A stretch of DNA of 64,000 bases from Geminicoccus roseus DSM 18922 (GTDB taxonomy: Bacteria > Pseudomonadota > Alphaproteobacteria > Geminicoccales > Geminicoccaceae): positions 558,001 to 622,000 of the forward strand of contig NZ_KE386572.1 of the NCBI RefSeq assembly GCF_000427665.1. Reading direction: 5' to 3'. The translations under genes and the position numbers were made by a program. Below, piece by piece: positions 41,109 to 50,215 of this stretch (the stretch's first letter is position 1; each line of letters opens with the position of its first letter). The notes beneath the pieces were generated by a model. That model saw only the letters and a program-made list of their open reading frames with translations. It ran no database searches and was not told where the DNA came from.

Positions 41109-42652
41109 AGGCCCGCCTGCCTCCTCGCCTCACGCCGCTGGCGGCTTCGCTTGGCCTCCGCCCGTTCTACGGCGACCTGCACAACCATTGCGGCCTGTCC
41201 TATGGCCATGGCCGCCTGGAGGATGCCCTGGAACGGGCCAGGCGCCAGCTGGACTTCGTCTCCGTCACCGGCCACGCCCACTGGCCGGACATGCCGGTGG
41301 ACGATCCGGAAGCCGCGCATATCGTAAGCTTTCATGTCGAAGGATTTGCCCGGCTGGCGCGGCTGTGGCCGGGACATTTCGAGACGCTGCGCCGCTTCCA
41401 CCAGCACGGCAGCTTCACCGTGTTTCCGGGCTACGAGATCCATTCCGGCGCCCATGGCGACTACACGATCCTCTACAAGGACCTCACCCAGCGGGAGATG
41501 GTCCTGCAGGACTGTCCCTCTGCGCTCCGGGCGGAACTGGAGCGGCGGTATCCCGGAGCCGCTATGGGCTTTCCGCATCATATCGGCTATCGCCTGGGCG
41601 CCCGTGGCGTGAACTGGGCATCGCTGGATCCCAGGTTCGCGCCGGTGCTCGAGATGCTCTCGATGCATGGCTGCTCGGAGACCTCGCTTGGGGAGCGGCC
41701 GTTCCTTCATTCGATGGGACCGTCCGACGGCCACGGCACGGTCCGCCACGGCCTGGCGCTGGGCCATGTCTTCGGCGTGCTCGGCAACACCGATCACCAT
41801 AGCGGCTATCCTGGCTCCTATGGCCATGGGCGCAGCTGCATCTATGCCGCTGCCAACACCTCCCAGGAGATCTGGGACGCCTTGTGGCAGCGTCGCAGCA
41901 ACGCGTTGACCGGGGACTGCAGCCATCTGTTCCTCCGGTCGGGAGACGTCATCCAGGGGGGCATCCTGCCGCCGGGCGACCGGAAGCTCAGCATCGAGGC
42001 GGTGGGCGGCAGCTTCATCGACACCATCGACGTCATTCGCAGCGGCCGGCTGGCCGCCCGGATCTCGCCCGAGCTCCAGCCATCGCCCGTCGCCGGCTCC
42101 GACGACCCCTTCGAGACGATCCTGGTCCTGGAGCTCGGCTGGGGGGCACGCGGGAGCGCGCATTGCTGGGAAGGCTCGCTTGAGGTGACGGGTGGCGAGA
42201 TCCTGGCGGTCGAGCCGCGCCTGCGCGGCAGCGAGGTGGTGTCGCCACTGGAAGGCGAGGAGCAGATCAGCGAGCCGGACCGGATCGACGCCAGCCGGGA
42301 CCGGCTCCTCTTTGCGGTCACCGCCCAGGCCAACCCGAACAACATGACCCCGGCGACCCAGGCGATCGCCGTCCGGCTCAGGATGACGCCCGGGGCGGTG
42401 TTCCAGGCGAGCTTCCACGATCGCACCATCCGCATGGAGGCAAGCCGGCTTCTCGAATCGGCCCTGTCCGGCAATCTGCGCGGCATCGACAGCCCTGCCT
42501 TCCGCTTCCATCCGCTGCCGCGGCCAGACCAGTGGCAATGGCAGGGCTCCCTGACGCTGGACGATTTTCGTGATGGCGAGAACGTCTATCTCCGGATGCG
42601 ACAGGCGAACGGCCAGTCGAGCTGGACCAGCCCGATCTTCTGCCGCGCCTGA
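41102..42652 (+). CDS. PHP-domain metal-dependent hydrolase (DUF3604-like)
   Basis: 516 aa, cytoplasmic. The N-terminal PHP fold shows YGDLHNHCGLSYG (H27, H29), TGHAHWPD, YEIHSG, GFPHHIGY and GNTDHHSG, i.e. the four or more His/Asp clusters binding a trinuclear metal site. The C-terminal 200 residues are beta-rich, without a recognised domain (GGSFIDTIDVIRSGRLAARI). PHP proteins are phosphoesterases or lactonases; its place between a mutarotase-like gene and the sulfatase maturase suggests action on a sulfated or desulfated sugar derivative. Start TTG 41102, with GGAG seven bases upstream. Confidence 0.75.
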   Translation: MLKARLPPRLTPLAASLGLRPFYGDLHNHCGLSYGHGRLEDALERARRQLDFVSVTGHAHWPDMPVDDPEAAHIVSFHVEGFARLARLWPGHFETLRRFHQHGSFTVFPGYEIHSGAHGDYTILYKDLTQREMVLQDCPSALRAELERRYPGAAMGFPHHIGYRLGARGVNWASLDPRFAPVLEMLSMHGCSETSLGERPFLHSMGPSDGHGTVRHGLALGHVFGVLGNTDHHSGYPGSYGHGRSCIYAAANTSQEIWDALWQRRSNALTGDCSHLFLRSGDVIQGGILPPGDRKLSIEAVGGSFIDTIDVIRSGRLAARISPELQPSPVAGSDDPFETILVLELGWGARGSAHCWEGSLEVTGGEILAVEPRLRGSEVVSPLEGEEQISEPDRIDASRDRLLFAVTAQANPNNMTPATQAIAVRLRMTPGAVFQASFHDRTIRMEASRLLESALSGNLRGIDSPAFRFHPLPRPDQWQWQGSLTLDDFRDGENVYLRMRQANGQSSWTSPIFCRA

Positions 42653-42715
42653 CCGCTCCGGCTGGACAAGACGGGCCGTCGCGCCAGACTCGGTCCAGAG
42701 CAGTTTGAGGATATC

Positions 42716-43696
42716 GTGGCAGCGACCGTATCGATCGAAGAGGCCCCTCCCCCTGTTTCCGCTCCGCCGGGCATGCGATGGATCCCGGGCGGCAGGTTCA
42801 GGATGGGGTCGGAACGGCATTATCCCGAGGAGGGGCCCGTCCGCGAGGTGACCGTCGGCGGGTTCTGGATCGACGCCTGCGCGGTAACCAACGCGGAGTT
42901 CTCGCGCTTCGTGGCAGAGACGGGCTACCAGACCGTCGCTGAACGCCCACTGGATCCCGTGCGCTATCCTGGCGTCCAGGCGGAGATGCTCATCCCGGGA
43001 TCGCTGGTGTTCCGGAAGGCCGCCGGCCCGGTCGACCGCAAGGACCTGCGCAACTGGTGGAGCTATGTCCCCGGCGCATCCTGGCGGCATCCGGAGGGTC
43101 CGGGCACGTCGACCGAGGGCCTGGAGGAGCACCCGGTCGTCCATGTCGCCTATGCCGATGCCAAGGCCTATGCCCGCTGGGCGGGCAAGGACCTGCCGAC
43201 CGAGGCGGAGTGGGAGTTCGCGGCCCGGGGCGGGCTGGACCAGGCCGCCTATTGCTGGGGCGAGGCGTTCATGCCGGACGGCCGGCACATGGCCAATACC
43301 TGGCAGGGGAACTTTCCCTACGAGAACCTGGCCGAGGACGGGTTCGAGCGGACCGCACCGGTCGGTTCCTATCCCGCCAACAGCCACGGCCTCTACGACA
43401 TGGCCGGCAATGTCTGGGAGTGGACCAGCGACTGGTTCGCGACGCGGCATCCGCTCAAGAAGGCGGGAACCTGCTGCACGCTGGACAACCCGCGAGGCCC
43501 CGGCAAGGAAGGCAGCTTCGATCCGGCCCAGCCGGAGATCGAGATCCCCCGCAAGGTGGTCAAGGGCGGCTCGTTTCTTTGCGCTCCCAGCTACTGTCTG
43601 CGCTATCGTCCAGCTGCCCGCCAGCCGCAGATGATCGACAGCGCGATGTCCCATGTCGGGTTCCGCTGCATCCGGCGTGACTCCAGCCAGATCTGA
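42716..43696 (+). CDS. Formylglycine-generating enzyme (sulfatase maturase)
   Basis: 326 aa, FGE-sulfatase fold. It oxidises the active-site Cys of sulfatases to formylglycine in an O2- and copper-dependent way. Landmarks: MRWIPGGRFRMGSERHYPEEGPVREV, VTNAEFSRFVAETGY, HPVVHVAYADAKAYARWAGKDLPTEAEWEFAARGG, YDMAGNVWEWTSDW and the active site GGSFLCAPSYC, with Cys289 and Cys294 five apart as in human FGE (336/341). Without a signal peptide it stays in the cytosol, where the four sulfatases are. Start GTG 42716. It is the only maturase in the locus and should serve all four. Confidence 0.93.
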   Translation: MAATVSIEEAPPPVSAPPGMRWIPGGRFRMGSERHYPEEGPVREVTVGGFWIDACAVTNAEFSRFVAETGYQTVAERPLDPVRYPGVQAEMLIPGSLVFRKAAGPVDRKDLRNWWSYVPGASWRHPEGPGTSTEGLEEHPVVHVAYADAKAYARWAGKDLPTEAEWEFAARGGLDQAAYCWGEAFMPDGRHMANTWQGNFPYENLAEDGFERTAPVGSYPANSHGLYDMAGNVWEWTSDWFATRHPLKKAGTCCTLDNPRGPGKEGSFDPAQPEIEIPRKVVKGGSFLCAPSYCLRYRPAARQPQMIDSAMSHVGFRCIRRDSSQI

Positions 43697-43735
43697 TCCG
43701 ATTCATGCCGGCAACGTGTGGAAGCGTTCTTGAGT

Positions 43736-44464
43736 ATGGCCCAGAACATCTATGATCAGCCCGAATTCTTCATGGGCTACAGCAAGCTCCCCCGTTCAAT
43801 CCATGGTCTGGGCGGCGCACCGGAGTGGCCGGCGATCCAGGAACTGCTTCCACCCCTTGCCGGCAGGCGCGTCGTCGATCTCGGCTGCGGCTTTGGCTGG
43901 TTCGCGCGGTGGGCGACGGAGCAGGGTGCGGCATCCGTCCTGGGCCTGGATCTTTCCCAGCGCATGATTGAACGGGCGAAGGCCGAGACCGGCCATCCAG
44001 CCATCGAGTACCGGATTGCCGATCTGGAGCATCTCGAACTGCCCAAGGCGTCCTTCGATCTCGCCTACAGCTCCCTGGTCTTCCACTACATCGAAGACTT
44101 CGACAGGCTGGCAAAGACGGTCCACCACGCGATCGTCCGCAACGGGCATTTCGTCTTTTCAATCGAGCACCCGATCTACATGGCCGCAGAACAGCCTGGC
44201 TGGCTGGACGACGGCAGCGGCCGCATGACATGGCCGGTCCGTCGCTATGCCGCCGAAGGTCCACGCCGGACCGACTGGCTCGCGAGGGATGTCCTGAAAT
44301 ACCACCGGACGATCGGCACGACGCTGAATGCGCTGATCGGGGCTGGCTTCACGATCCGTCATGTCCAGGAATGGGCGCCGACCGCCGGACAGGTTGCGGC
44401 CAGTCCGGCCCTGGCCGAGGAACTGGAGCGACCGATGATCCTGCTGGTAGCTTGTCAGCGCTGA
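43736..44464 (+). CDS. SAM-dependent methyltransferase (class I, Methyltransf_11 type)
   Basis: 242 aa. Motif I VVDLGCGFGWFARWA, motif II acidic VLGLDLSQRMIERAKAE and motif post-II FDLAYSSLVFHYIEDFDRLAKTVHHAIVRNGHFVFSIEHP. It resembles UbiE/Tam-like small-molecule methyltransferases. Start ATG 43736, with GGAAG about ten bases upstream; a GTG at 43718 is also in frame. Whether it belongs to the sulfatase locus functionally is uncertain; it lies 39 bases after the maturase and convergent with lacI. Confidence 0.88.
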   Translation: MAQNIYDQPEFFMGYSKLPRSIHGLGGAPEWPAIQELLPPLAGRRVVDLGCGFGWFARWATEQGAASVLGLDLSQRMIERAKAETGHPAIEYRIADLEHLELPKASFDLAYSSLVFHYIEDFDRLAKTVHHAIVRNGHFVFSIEHPIYMAAEQPGWLDDGSGRMTWPVRRYAAEGPRRTDWLARDVLKYHRTIGTTLNALIGAGFTIRHVQEWAPTAGQVAASPALAEELERPMILLVACQR

Positions 44465-44500
44465 GAGAATTCGGCGCGATTGCAACGAGAGTGACAGCTT

Positions 44501-45535
44501 CTAGCTGCTCTGCCGCTCGACCAGCTCGAAGCCGACGTCGATCGCCCGGCTCTCCAGGGGCAGGCCTCGCAGGATCCGGCGCAGCATCCTGCCGGCCTGC
44601 TGGCCCATGTCGTGGCGCCGCACGCGGATCGTGCTGAGGGTGGGAACGCACTGCGAGGCCATCTCATGGTCGTCGAACCCCGCGATCGCCAGCCTGCCCG
44701 GGACGTCGATGTCGCGCCGCTGCGCTTCATAGAGAGCACCCAGCGCCAGGATGTCGTTGGAGCAGCAGACGCCGTCGATCTCGGGATCCTGCCGCAACAG
44801 GTCGGCCAGCCCGGCTGCGCCGCCGCGGACGTTCAAGTCGACCTCGACATAGCGGACAGGAAAGTCCGGCAGGCCTGCCGCGAGCCTTGCCATGCGATGC
44901 CCCTCGCGCCGGTCGCGGGTACGGTCGTTGCCAGCCGAGCTGCCATGCATGATGTAGCCGATCCGCCGTCGTCCCTTCGCGATCATCGCCTGGGTGATGG
45001 TCCGGGCAGCCTCCACGTTCGAGTACCCGACCACCATGTCGATCGGCCGGTCGGTCAGGTTGCCGAGTTCGATGACCGGGATGCCGGCGATCTCCAGCAT
45101 CCGCCGGGTCGCGTCGGTATGGGTGATACCCATGAGCAGCATGGCGTCGGGACGCCGCGCCAGGAAGGCCGCGACCAGGTCCTCCTCCTCTTCCGGCGAG
45201 AACCCGCTCTCGGCCATCAGCAGGTGGAGCCCTTCCGCGCGCAGATGCTCGCCCAGGCCGCGCACGATCTCGGCGACCATGGAATGCTCGACGCTTGGAA
45301 TGACGTAGGCGACGATGTCGGTACGGGCTGATTTCAGGCTGCCGGCGACCAGGTTCGGCACGTAGCCGGTCTGCAGGATCGCCGCCTGGACCCGCTCGCG
45401 CGTCAACTGGGCAACCCGTTGCGGCTCCCGCAGGACGCGCGACACCGTGATCAGCGAGACCCCGGCCAGATGCGCGACATCCTGCATGCGGGCTCCGGCC
45501 CGTCTTTCCCGTATCGGTCTCATCGGCGTGTTCAT
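44501..45535 (-). CDS. LacI-family regulator
   Basis: 344 aa from ATG 45535. HTH: ARMQDVAHLAGVSLITVSRVLREPQRVAQLTRERVQAAILQTGYVPN, then the hinge helix NLVAGSLKSARTDIVAYVIPS and a periplasmic-binding-like sensor (GITHTDATRRMLEIAGIPVIELGNL; GVCCSNDILALGALYEAQRRDIDVPGRLAIAGFDDHE). Divergent from the second importer/sulfatase operon; a LacI-type palindrome overlaps that promoter, so it is almost certainly its repressor. The inducer is probably the imported or desulfated sugar. Confidence 0.92.
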   Translation of the reverse strand: MNTPMRPIRERRAGARMQDVAHLAGVSLITVSRVLREPQRVAQLTRERVQAAILQTGYVPNLVAGSLKSARTDIVAYVIPSVEHSMVAEIVRGLGEHLRAEGLHLLMAESGFSPEEEEDLVAAFLARRPDAMLLMGITHTDATRRMLEIAGIPVIELGNLTDRPIDMVVGYSNVEAARTITQAMIAKGRRRIGYIMHGSSAGNDRTRDRREGHRMARLAAGLPDFPVRYVEVDLNVRGGAAGLADLLRQDPEIDGVCCSNDILALGALYEAQRRDIDVPGRLAIAGFDDHEMASQCVPTLSTIRVRRHDMGQQAGRMLRRILRGLPLESRAIDVGFELVERQSS

Positions 45536-45562
45536 TGACCGGTTCTTATCGTGCGCCCAGCG

Positions 45563-45591
45563 TTGACGCATCTGAGTGTTAACGTTAGCAT
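45563..45591 (+). promoter_or_regulatory. Promoter with overlapping LacI-type operator
   Basis: TTGACG (45563-45568), 17-bp spacer, TAGCAT (45586-45591). The operator TGTTAACGTTAGCA (45577-45590) is a 14-bp near-perfect palindrome around the central CG required by LacI-family hinge helices. It covers the spacer and -10 box, so binding would block RNA polymerase. Confidence 0.72.
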
Positions 45592-45647
45592 CCATGAAAA
45601 TCAAACATGGCCATCCATGGCGGACGGGCCATCCGGGGAGGTCGACC

Positions 45648-46940
45648 ATGAGATCATCGACACGCGTGTTGCTGGCGTTTGGCACCGGCTTGATGCTGGC
45701 GGGCGCAGTTGCCCCGGCTTGGGCCCAGGAAGCGACCCTGACGTTCCGGTTCAATGATCCGGACCAGGAGCAGATGCGCGCTGCGCTCGACCAGTTCGAG
45801 AAAGCGAACCCGGACATCAAGGTCGAGTTGGAGCGGATGGCGTGGAAGGACGCGCGCGACCAGTTCCTGCGTGAAGCTGCGGTGAGCACCGGGCCGGACG
45901 TCGTTCACATCGCGTTCGTGTGGGCCAAGGAGTTCGGGGAGGCCGGCGCAGTCCTGCCGCTTGCCGATTCGCTGGAGCAGAGCCCGCCGCCCAACGGCCT
46001 CGACGACTTCATCGCCATGGATCTCGCCACCGGGAACGATGGCAGCATCTATGCCCTGCCCTGGACGACCGACACCTGGGCGATGGTCTATCGGACCGAC
46101 CTCCTCGAAGAGGCCGGGATCGACAAGCTTCCGGAGACCTGGGAGGAACTGAAGGACACGAGCGCCAAGATCCACGAGGCCACCGGCAAATCCGGGTTCA
46201 TGTTCCCGGCCGGCAGCTCGGCGAGCGGCACGCTCTGGTTCCTCGCCAACTACTACTGGTGGTCGAACGGCGAAGCCCTGGTCGAGCGCAAGGAGGATGG
46301 CTCCTTCGGCATGGACCTGACAGCCGCCGACGTCACCGAAGCGATGGATTACTTCAAGAGCTATCTCGACGATGGTGAGATGCCGACCTCGATGCTGGGG
46401 GTGAGCGACTGGGCGGATCCGGCGATCATCCGCGGACTGGTCGAGGGGCAGAATGCCATCGGGATCATGCCGCCCAACACGTTCCAGGCAGTGCTCGACG
46501 CCTATGCGGCCGCTCATCCGGGGGAGAAGCTGCCGTTCGTCTCCGGCCCGGTGCCGAAGGGCAGCGAGACCCGCGCCACCCATCTGGGCGGGCGGATGCT
46601 CGCCATCAACGCCAACACCGAGAATCCCGAGGCAGCCTGGAAGCTGGTGCGGTTCCTGGCGGAAGAGGAGATCTTCACCGACTACTACACCACGCAGTTC
46701 CCGGCGCAGCGCAGCCTGCTGGAGGAGATCGAGTTCGCTCCTGAGATGGAGGGCTATGCCGAGCAGCTGATGCATGCCCGCTCCTGGGGCGCCTATGCGG
46801 ATGGCCCGGCTCCGATCGGTGCCATGTGGAACGCCGTCGGCCGCGGTTTCGGCGCCGCCCTGTCTGGACAGCGCACCACTGCGGAAGCCGGCGAGGAAGT
46901 CGTCGAAACGGTCGGCAAGATGCTGGCGGACGGCCAGTAG
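45648..46940 (+). CDS. Carbohydrate ABC transporter substrate-binding protein (family 1)
   Basis: 430 aa from ATG 45648 (ribosome site GGGGAGG). Signal peptide ends VAPAWAQE. The mature part has the family pattern LTFRFNDPDQEQMRAALDQFEKANPDIKVE, YALPWTTDTWAMVYRTDLLEEAGIDKLPETWEEL and GGRMLAINANTENPEAAWKLVRFLAEEE. First gene of the LacI-controlled operon SBP-permease-permease-sulfatase. Aromatic residues NYYWWSNGE probably stack on a sugar ring. Confidence 0.93.
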   Translation: MRSSTRVLLAFGTGLMLAGAVAPAWAQEATLTFRFNDPDQEQMRAALDQFEKANPDIKVELERMAWKDARDQFLREAAVSTGPDVVHIAFVWAKEFGEAGAVLPLADSLEQSPPPNGLDDFIAMDLATGNDGSIYALPWTTDTWAMVYRTDLLEEAGIDKLPETWEELKDTSAKIHEATGKSGFMFPAGSSASGTLWFLANYYWWSNGEALVERKEDGSFGMDLTAADVTEAMDYFKSYLDDGEMPTSMLGVSDWADPAIIRGLVEGQNAIGIMPPNTFQAVLDAYAAAHPGEKLPFVSGPVPKGSETRATHLGGRMLAINANTENPEAAWKLVRFLAEEEIFTDYYTTQFPAQRSLLEEIEFAPEMEGYAEQLMHARSWGAYADGPAPIGAMWNAVGRGFGAALSGQRTTAEAGEEVVETVGKMLADGQ

Positions 46941-46972
46941 GCCCCTTTTCTTCAAAGCGAAAGCGGCCGCAC

Positions 46973-47875
46973 ATGCGCAACGACCGACTGTTCATCGGGC
47001 TGATGCTCGCCCCGGCGCTCCTGATCCTGGCAGCCTTCTACGGCTACCCGATGGTCGAGAACGTCCGGATCAGCTTCACCGACCTGACCCTGCTCAAGCT
47101 GAAGAAGGGGGGCGACTGGGTCGGGCTCGAGAACTTTCGCGAGTTCCTGGGCGGCCGCGAGTTCGGGCACCTGCTGTTCAACACCTTCGTCTGGCTGACC
47201 GCGCTGTCGGTCGTCCTCCGCCTGGTGATCGGCATCGGCATCGCCGTGCTGCTGAACTCGCCGGTGCTCAAGCGCTTCAACATCGCCACCCTCGCCAAGC
47301 TCGCGATCCTGGTGCCGTGGGCGACGCCGCCCATCGTGGCGGTGATCGTCTGGCGCTGGATGCTCGACCCGCAGAACGGGATCATCAACCAGCTGCTTCT
47401 GTCGCTGGGCGTGATCGACGACCCGGTGGCGTTCCTGTCCGACCTGCGCACGGTATGGCCGGCGGTTGTCACCATAATTGTCTGGAACACCGTGCCGCTG
47501 GTGACGCTGGCGATCCTGGCCTCGCTGCAGTCGATCCCGGCGGAACTCCACGAAGCCGCCGGCCTGGACGGCGCCACGCGCCGTCAGCAGTTCCGCTACA
47601 TCACCCTGCCGCTGCTCAGGCCCACCATCATCGTGCTGGGGCTGACCTCGGTGTTCTGGACCTTCAACAACTTCGTCTATGTCTGGCTGGCCACCGGCGC
47701 CGGCCCCGGCACCTACACCAACGTCCTGGCGACCGAGACCTACATCCGCAGCTTCGTCGACTTCCAGCTGGGCTACGGCGCTGCCATCGGCGTGGTGATG
47801 GCCTTGATGATGGCGCTGTTCGGGGTCGTCTACTTCTGGATCGTCGGCAACAAGATGGCGGGAGAAGAAGCATGA
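46973..47875 (+). CDS. Sugar ABC transporter permease (MalF/UgpA type)
   Basis: 300 aa from ATG 46973, six membrane segments starting RLFIGLMLAPALLILAAFYGYPM. EAA loop LHEAAGLDGATRRQQFRYITLPLLRP. The longer upstream frame lies in the binding-protein gene and is rejected. Overlaps the next permease by four bases. Confidence 0.92.
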   Translation: MRNDRLFIGLMLAPALLILAAFYGYPMVENVRISFTDLTLLKLKKGGDWVGLENFREFLGGREFGHLLFNTFVWLTALSVVLRLVIGIGIAVLLNSPVLKRFNIATLAKLAILVPWATPPIVAVIVWRWMLDPQNGIINQLLLSLGVIDDPVAFLSDLRTVWPAVVTIIVWNTVPLVTLAILASLQSIPAELHEAAGLDGATRRQQFRYITLPLLRPTIIVLGLTSVFWTFNNFVYVWLATGAGPGTYTNVLATETYIRSFVDFQLGYGAAIGVVMALMMALFGVVYFWIVGNKMAGEEA

Positions 47876-48762
47876 GCGGTCTGACTTCCGCCCGCGACGC
47901 TGCGCTGCCAGCTGACAATGCGCCCGGCATGGGGAGACGTCGCCGGTTCTGGCGCGATCCGTCTGCCACCGAGATCACGGTCGTGCTGCTGCTGACCATC
48001 CTGGTGCTGTTCGGGATGGTCTATCCCGCGATCTACATCTTCTACGGCTCGGTGAAGGTGGCTGGCGGCGTGCTCGCCGACACGGCAGGCTTCACCTTCG
48101 AGAACTATGTCCGGATCTTCCAGAGCGGCTTTGGCCAGTTTGTCGTCAACAGCCTGTTCATCTGCATCACCGCTACGCTGATCTCGACGGCGGTGTCGGT
48201 CTCGGCCGCCTATGCGTTCTCGCGCTTCGTGTTCCGCGGCAAGCGGCTCCTGTTCGGCGCCATCCTGTTCGGCCAGATGTTCCCCTGGATCGTCCTGGTG
48301 AACCCTTTGTTCGTCCTGTTCGCGCGCGGCGGCCTCACCAACAGCTATGCCGGGATGATCTTCTGCTACGTGGCGATCAGCATCCCGTTCTCGGTCTACA
48401 TGCTGACCGGCTACCTCGCCACCGTGCCCAAGGACCTGGACGAGGCCGCGATCATCGACGGCGCGTCCCGGTTGCAGATCGTCTGGCGGATCATCTTTCC
48501 GGTGATGATGCCCGGCATCGTCGCCACCGCCACCTATGCCTTTCTGCTCTGCTGGACCGAGTATCTGTTCGCGCTGGCCTTCCTGACCAAGCCCGACATG
48601 AAGACGCTGCCCCTGGGGCTCTACCAGTTCTTCGGCGACGACAGCGTCGACTGGGGAGCGGTCATGGCCGCCTCGGCGGTGACCACGCTGCCGACGCTGA
48701 TCCTGTTCCTGCCCCTGCAGTCGAAGCTCAGCGCCGGGCTCACCGCAGGCGCGGTCAAGTAG
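47872..48762 (+). CDS. Sugar ABC transporter permease (MalG/UgpE type)
   Basis: 296 aa, six membrane segments after a 35-residue basic N-terminus. EAA loop LDEAAIIDGASRLQIVWRIIFPVMMPG and the LCWTEYLFALAFL stretch of MalG-like subunits. As in the first set, the next gene is a sulfatase and no ATPase is encoded. Confidence 0.92.
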   Translation: MSGLTSARDAALPADNAPGMGRRRRFWRDPSATEITVVLLLTILVLFGMVYPAIYIFYGSVKVAGGVLADTAGFTFENYVRIFQSGFGQFVVNSLFICITATLISTAVSVSAAYAFSRFVFRGKRLLFGAILFGQMFPWIVLVNPLFVLFARGGLTNSYAGMIFCYVAISIPFSVYMLTGYLATVPKDLDEAAIIDGASRLQIVWRIIFPVMMPGIVATATYAFLLCWTEYLFALAFLTKPDMKTLPLGLYQFFGDDSVDWGAVMAASAVTTLPTLILFLPLQSKLSAGLTAGAVK

Positions 48763-48811
48763 CGCCGCCTCGGCTCCCTCCTGCCAATCTTTCCAAGGAA
48801 ACCGACCGACC

Positions 48812-50212
48812 ATGAGCCAGCGGCCGAACATCGTCGTGCTGATCGCGGACGACCACCGTCATCAATCCATCGGCGCCAACGGCAACGACGAGGTTCGCAG
48901 CCCGAACCTGGATGCCCTGGCCAGGCGCGGGACCGTGTTCGATGGCGCTCACTGCCAGGGCGGGATGCATCCGGCGATCTGCGTGCCGAGCCGTGCCTCG
49001 CTGATGACCGGACGCAATGTCTTCACCTCGTCGGTCGATCCGGCCGGAGCCGACTACGAGGGCACCGCCTTCGCGATCCCCGCCGATCTGCAGACCTTTC
49101 CGGAACGGCTGCGCGCCCATGGCTACCACACCCATGGCATCGGCAAGTGGCACAACGACATTCCCTCCTTCGCGCGCTCGTTCGCGAGCGGCGAGCGGCT
49201 GATGTTCGGCGGCATGAGCGACCATGACCGGGTGCCGATGCGGCACTACGACGAGACTGGCCAATTTCCTGCCGAGGACATTCATTTCGAGGAAGGCTTC
49301 TCGACCGATCTGTTCGCCGAATCGGCGATCCGGTTCCTGCGCGAGTACCAGGCCGACGATCCGTTCTGCCTCTACGTGGCGTTCACCGCGCCGCACGACC
49401 CGCGCACTCCTCCGGCAGCCTTCGCGGTCGATCCAGAAGCGGTCACCCTGCCCCCCAACCTCCTGCCAATGCATCCGTTCGACAATGGCGAGATGCTGGT
49501 GCGCGACGAGATGCTGGAGGCGTTCCCACGCACATCGGATGCGATCCGCCGCCATCTGGCAGACTATTACGGGATGATCGCCCATCTGGACGATGCGATC
49601 GGCAACATCCTGGCGACACTTGCCGAGACCGGCCGGGCGGAGAACACGCTGGTCGTCTATACCGCCGACCACGGCATCGCGATCGGCCAGCACGGGCTGA
49701 TGGGCAAGCAGAACCTCTACGAGCACAGCATCCATGTGCCCCTGATGCTGGCGGGCCCGGGGATCCCGTCCGGCCGGCGCCTGCCGCATCTGGTCTGGCA
49801 TGCCGATACCCATGCGACCCTGCTGGATGCGGCCGGCATCGCACCCGATCCCGCCAGCGAGGGTGAGAGCCTTCTGCCCGTCATCGACGGCCAGGCCGAT
49901 GCGCCCAGATCGACGTTCGCCGCAGCCTACCGCTTCGGCCAGCGCATGATCCGCGACGAGCGCTACAAGCTGATCCGGTATGTGCGGAACCCCGAGGCCG
50001 ACCTCGAGCCCTCCGGCAACACCCCGCCGGTGACTGCCGGATCGGAAACCGAGCAGCTGTTCGACCTGGCAGTTGATCCGTGGGAGATGGCGAACCTCGC
50101 CTGCCTTCCGGAAATGCAGCCGATCCGGGCCCGTCTGGGCGAAGCTCTCGACGCCTGGCAGCGCGAGGTCGGCGATCCGATGCTGGAACGGGCGCCTGCC
50201 GGCGCCCGCTAG
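48812..50212 (+). CDS. Sulfatase 2 (Cys-type, cytoplasmic)
   Basis: 466 aa. N-terminal metal motif VVLIADDHRH (D13, D14); catalytic CVPSRASLMTGR with Cys57, the canonical C-x-P-S-R...TGR form. KWHND follows from residue about 112; YTADHGIAIGQHGLMGKQNLYEHSIHVPL gives the second metal Asp-His and the Lys/His that bind sulfate. No signal peptide. Last gene of the LacI-controlled operon. Its stop is three bases from the stop of the convergent sulfatase 3 gene. Substrate unknown, probably released by the importer upstream. Confidence 0.92.
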   Translation: MSQRPNIVVLIADDHRHQSIGANGNDEVRSPNLDALARRGTVFDGAHCQGGMHPAICVPSRASLMTGRNVFTSSVDPAGADYEGTAFAIPADLQTFPERLRAHGYHTHGIGKWHNDIPSFARSFASGERLMFGGMSDHDRVPMRHYDETGQFPAEDIHFEEGFSTDLFAESAIRFLREYQADDPFCLYVAFTAPHDPRTPPAAFAVDPEAVTLPPNLLPMHPFDNGEMLVRDEMLEAFPRTSDAIRRHLADYYGMIAHLDDAIGNILATLAETGRAENTLVVYTADHGIAIGQHGLMGKQNLYEHSIHVPLMLAGPGIPSGRRLPHLVWHADTHATLLDAAGIAPDPASEGESLLPVIDGQADAPRSTFAAAYRFGQRMIRDERYKLIRYVRNPEADLEPSGNTPPVTAGSETEQLFDLAVDPWEMANLACLPEMQPIRARLGEALDAWQREVGDPMLERAPAGAR

Positions 50213-50215
50213 GAG

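Noticed and set aside
40760-43654. Open frame of more than 960 codons on the minus strand across the DUF4432, PHP and maturase genes
   Set aside because: Antisense to three well-supported genes; low-complexity Arg/Gln/His/Ala composition, no domain, no ribosome site. A product of GC-rich codon bias.
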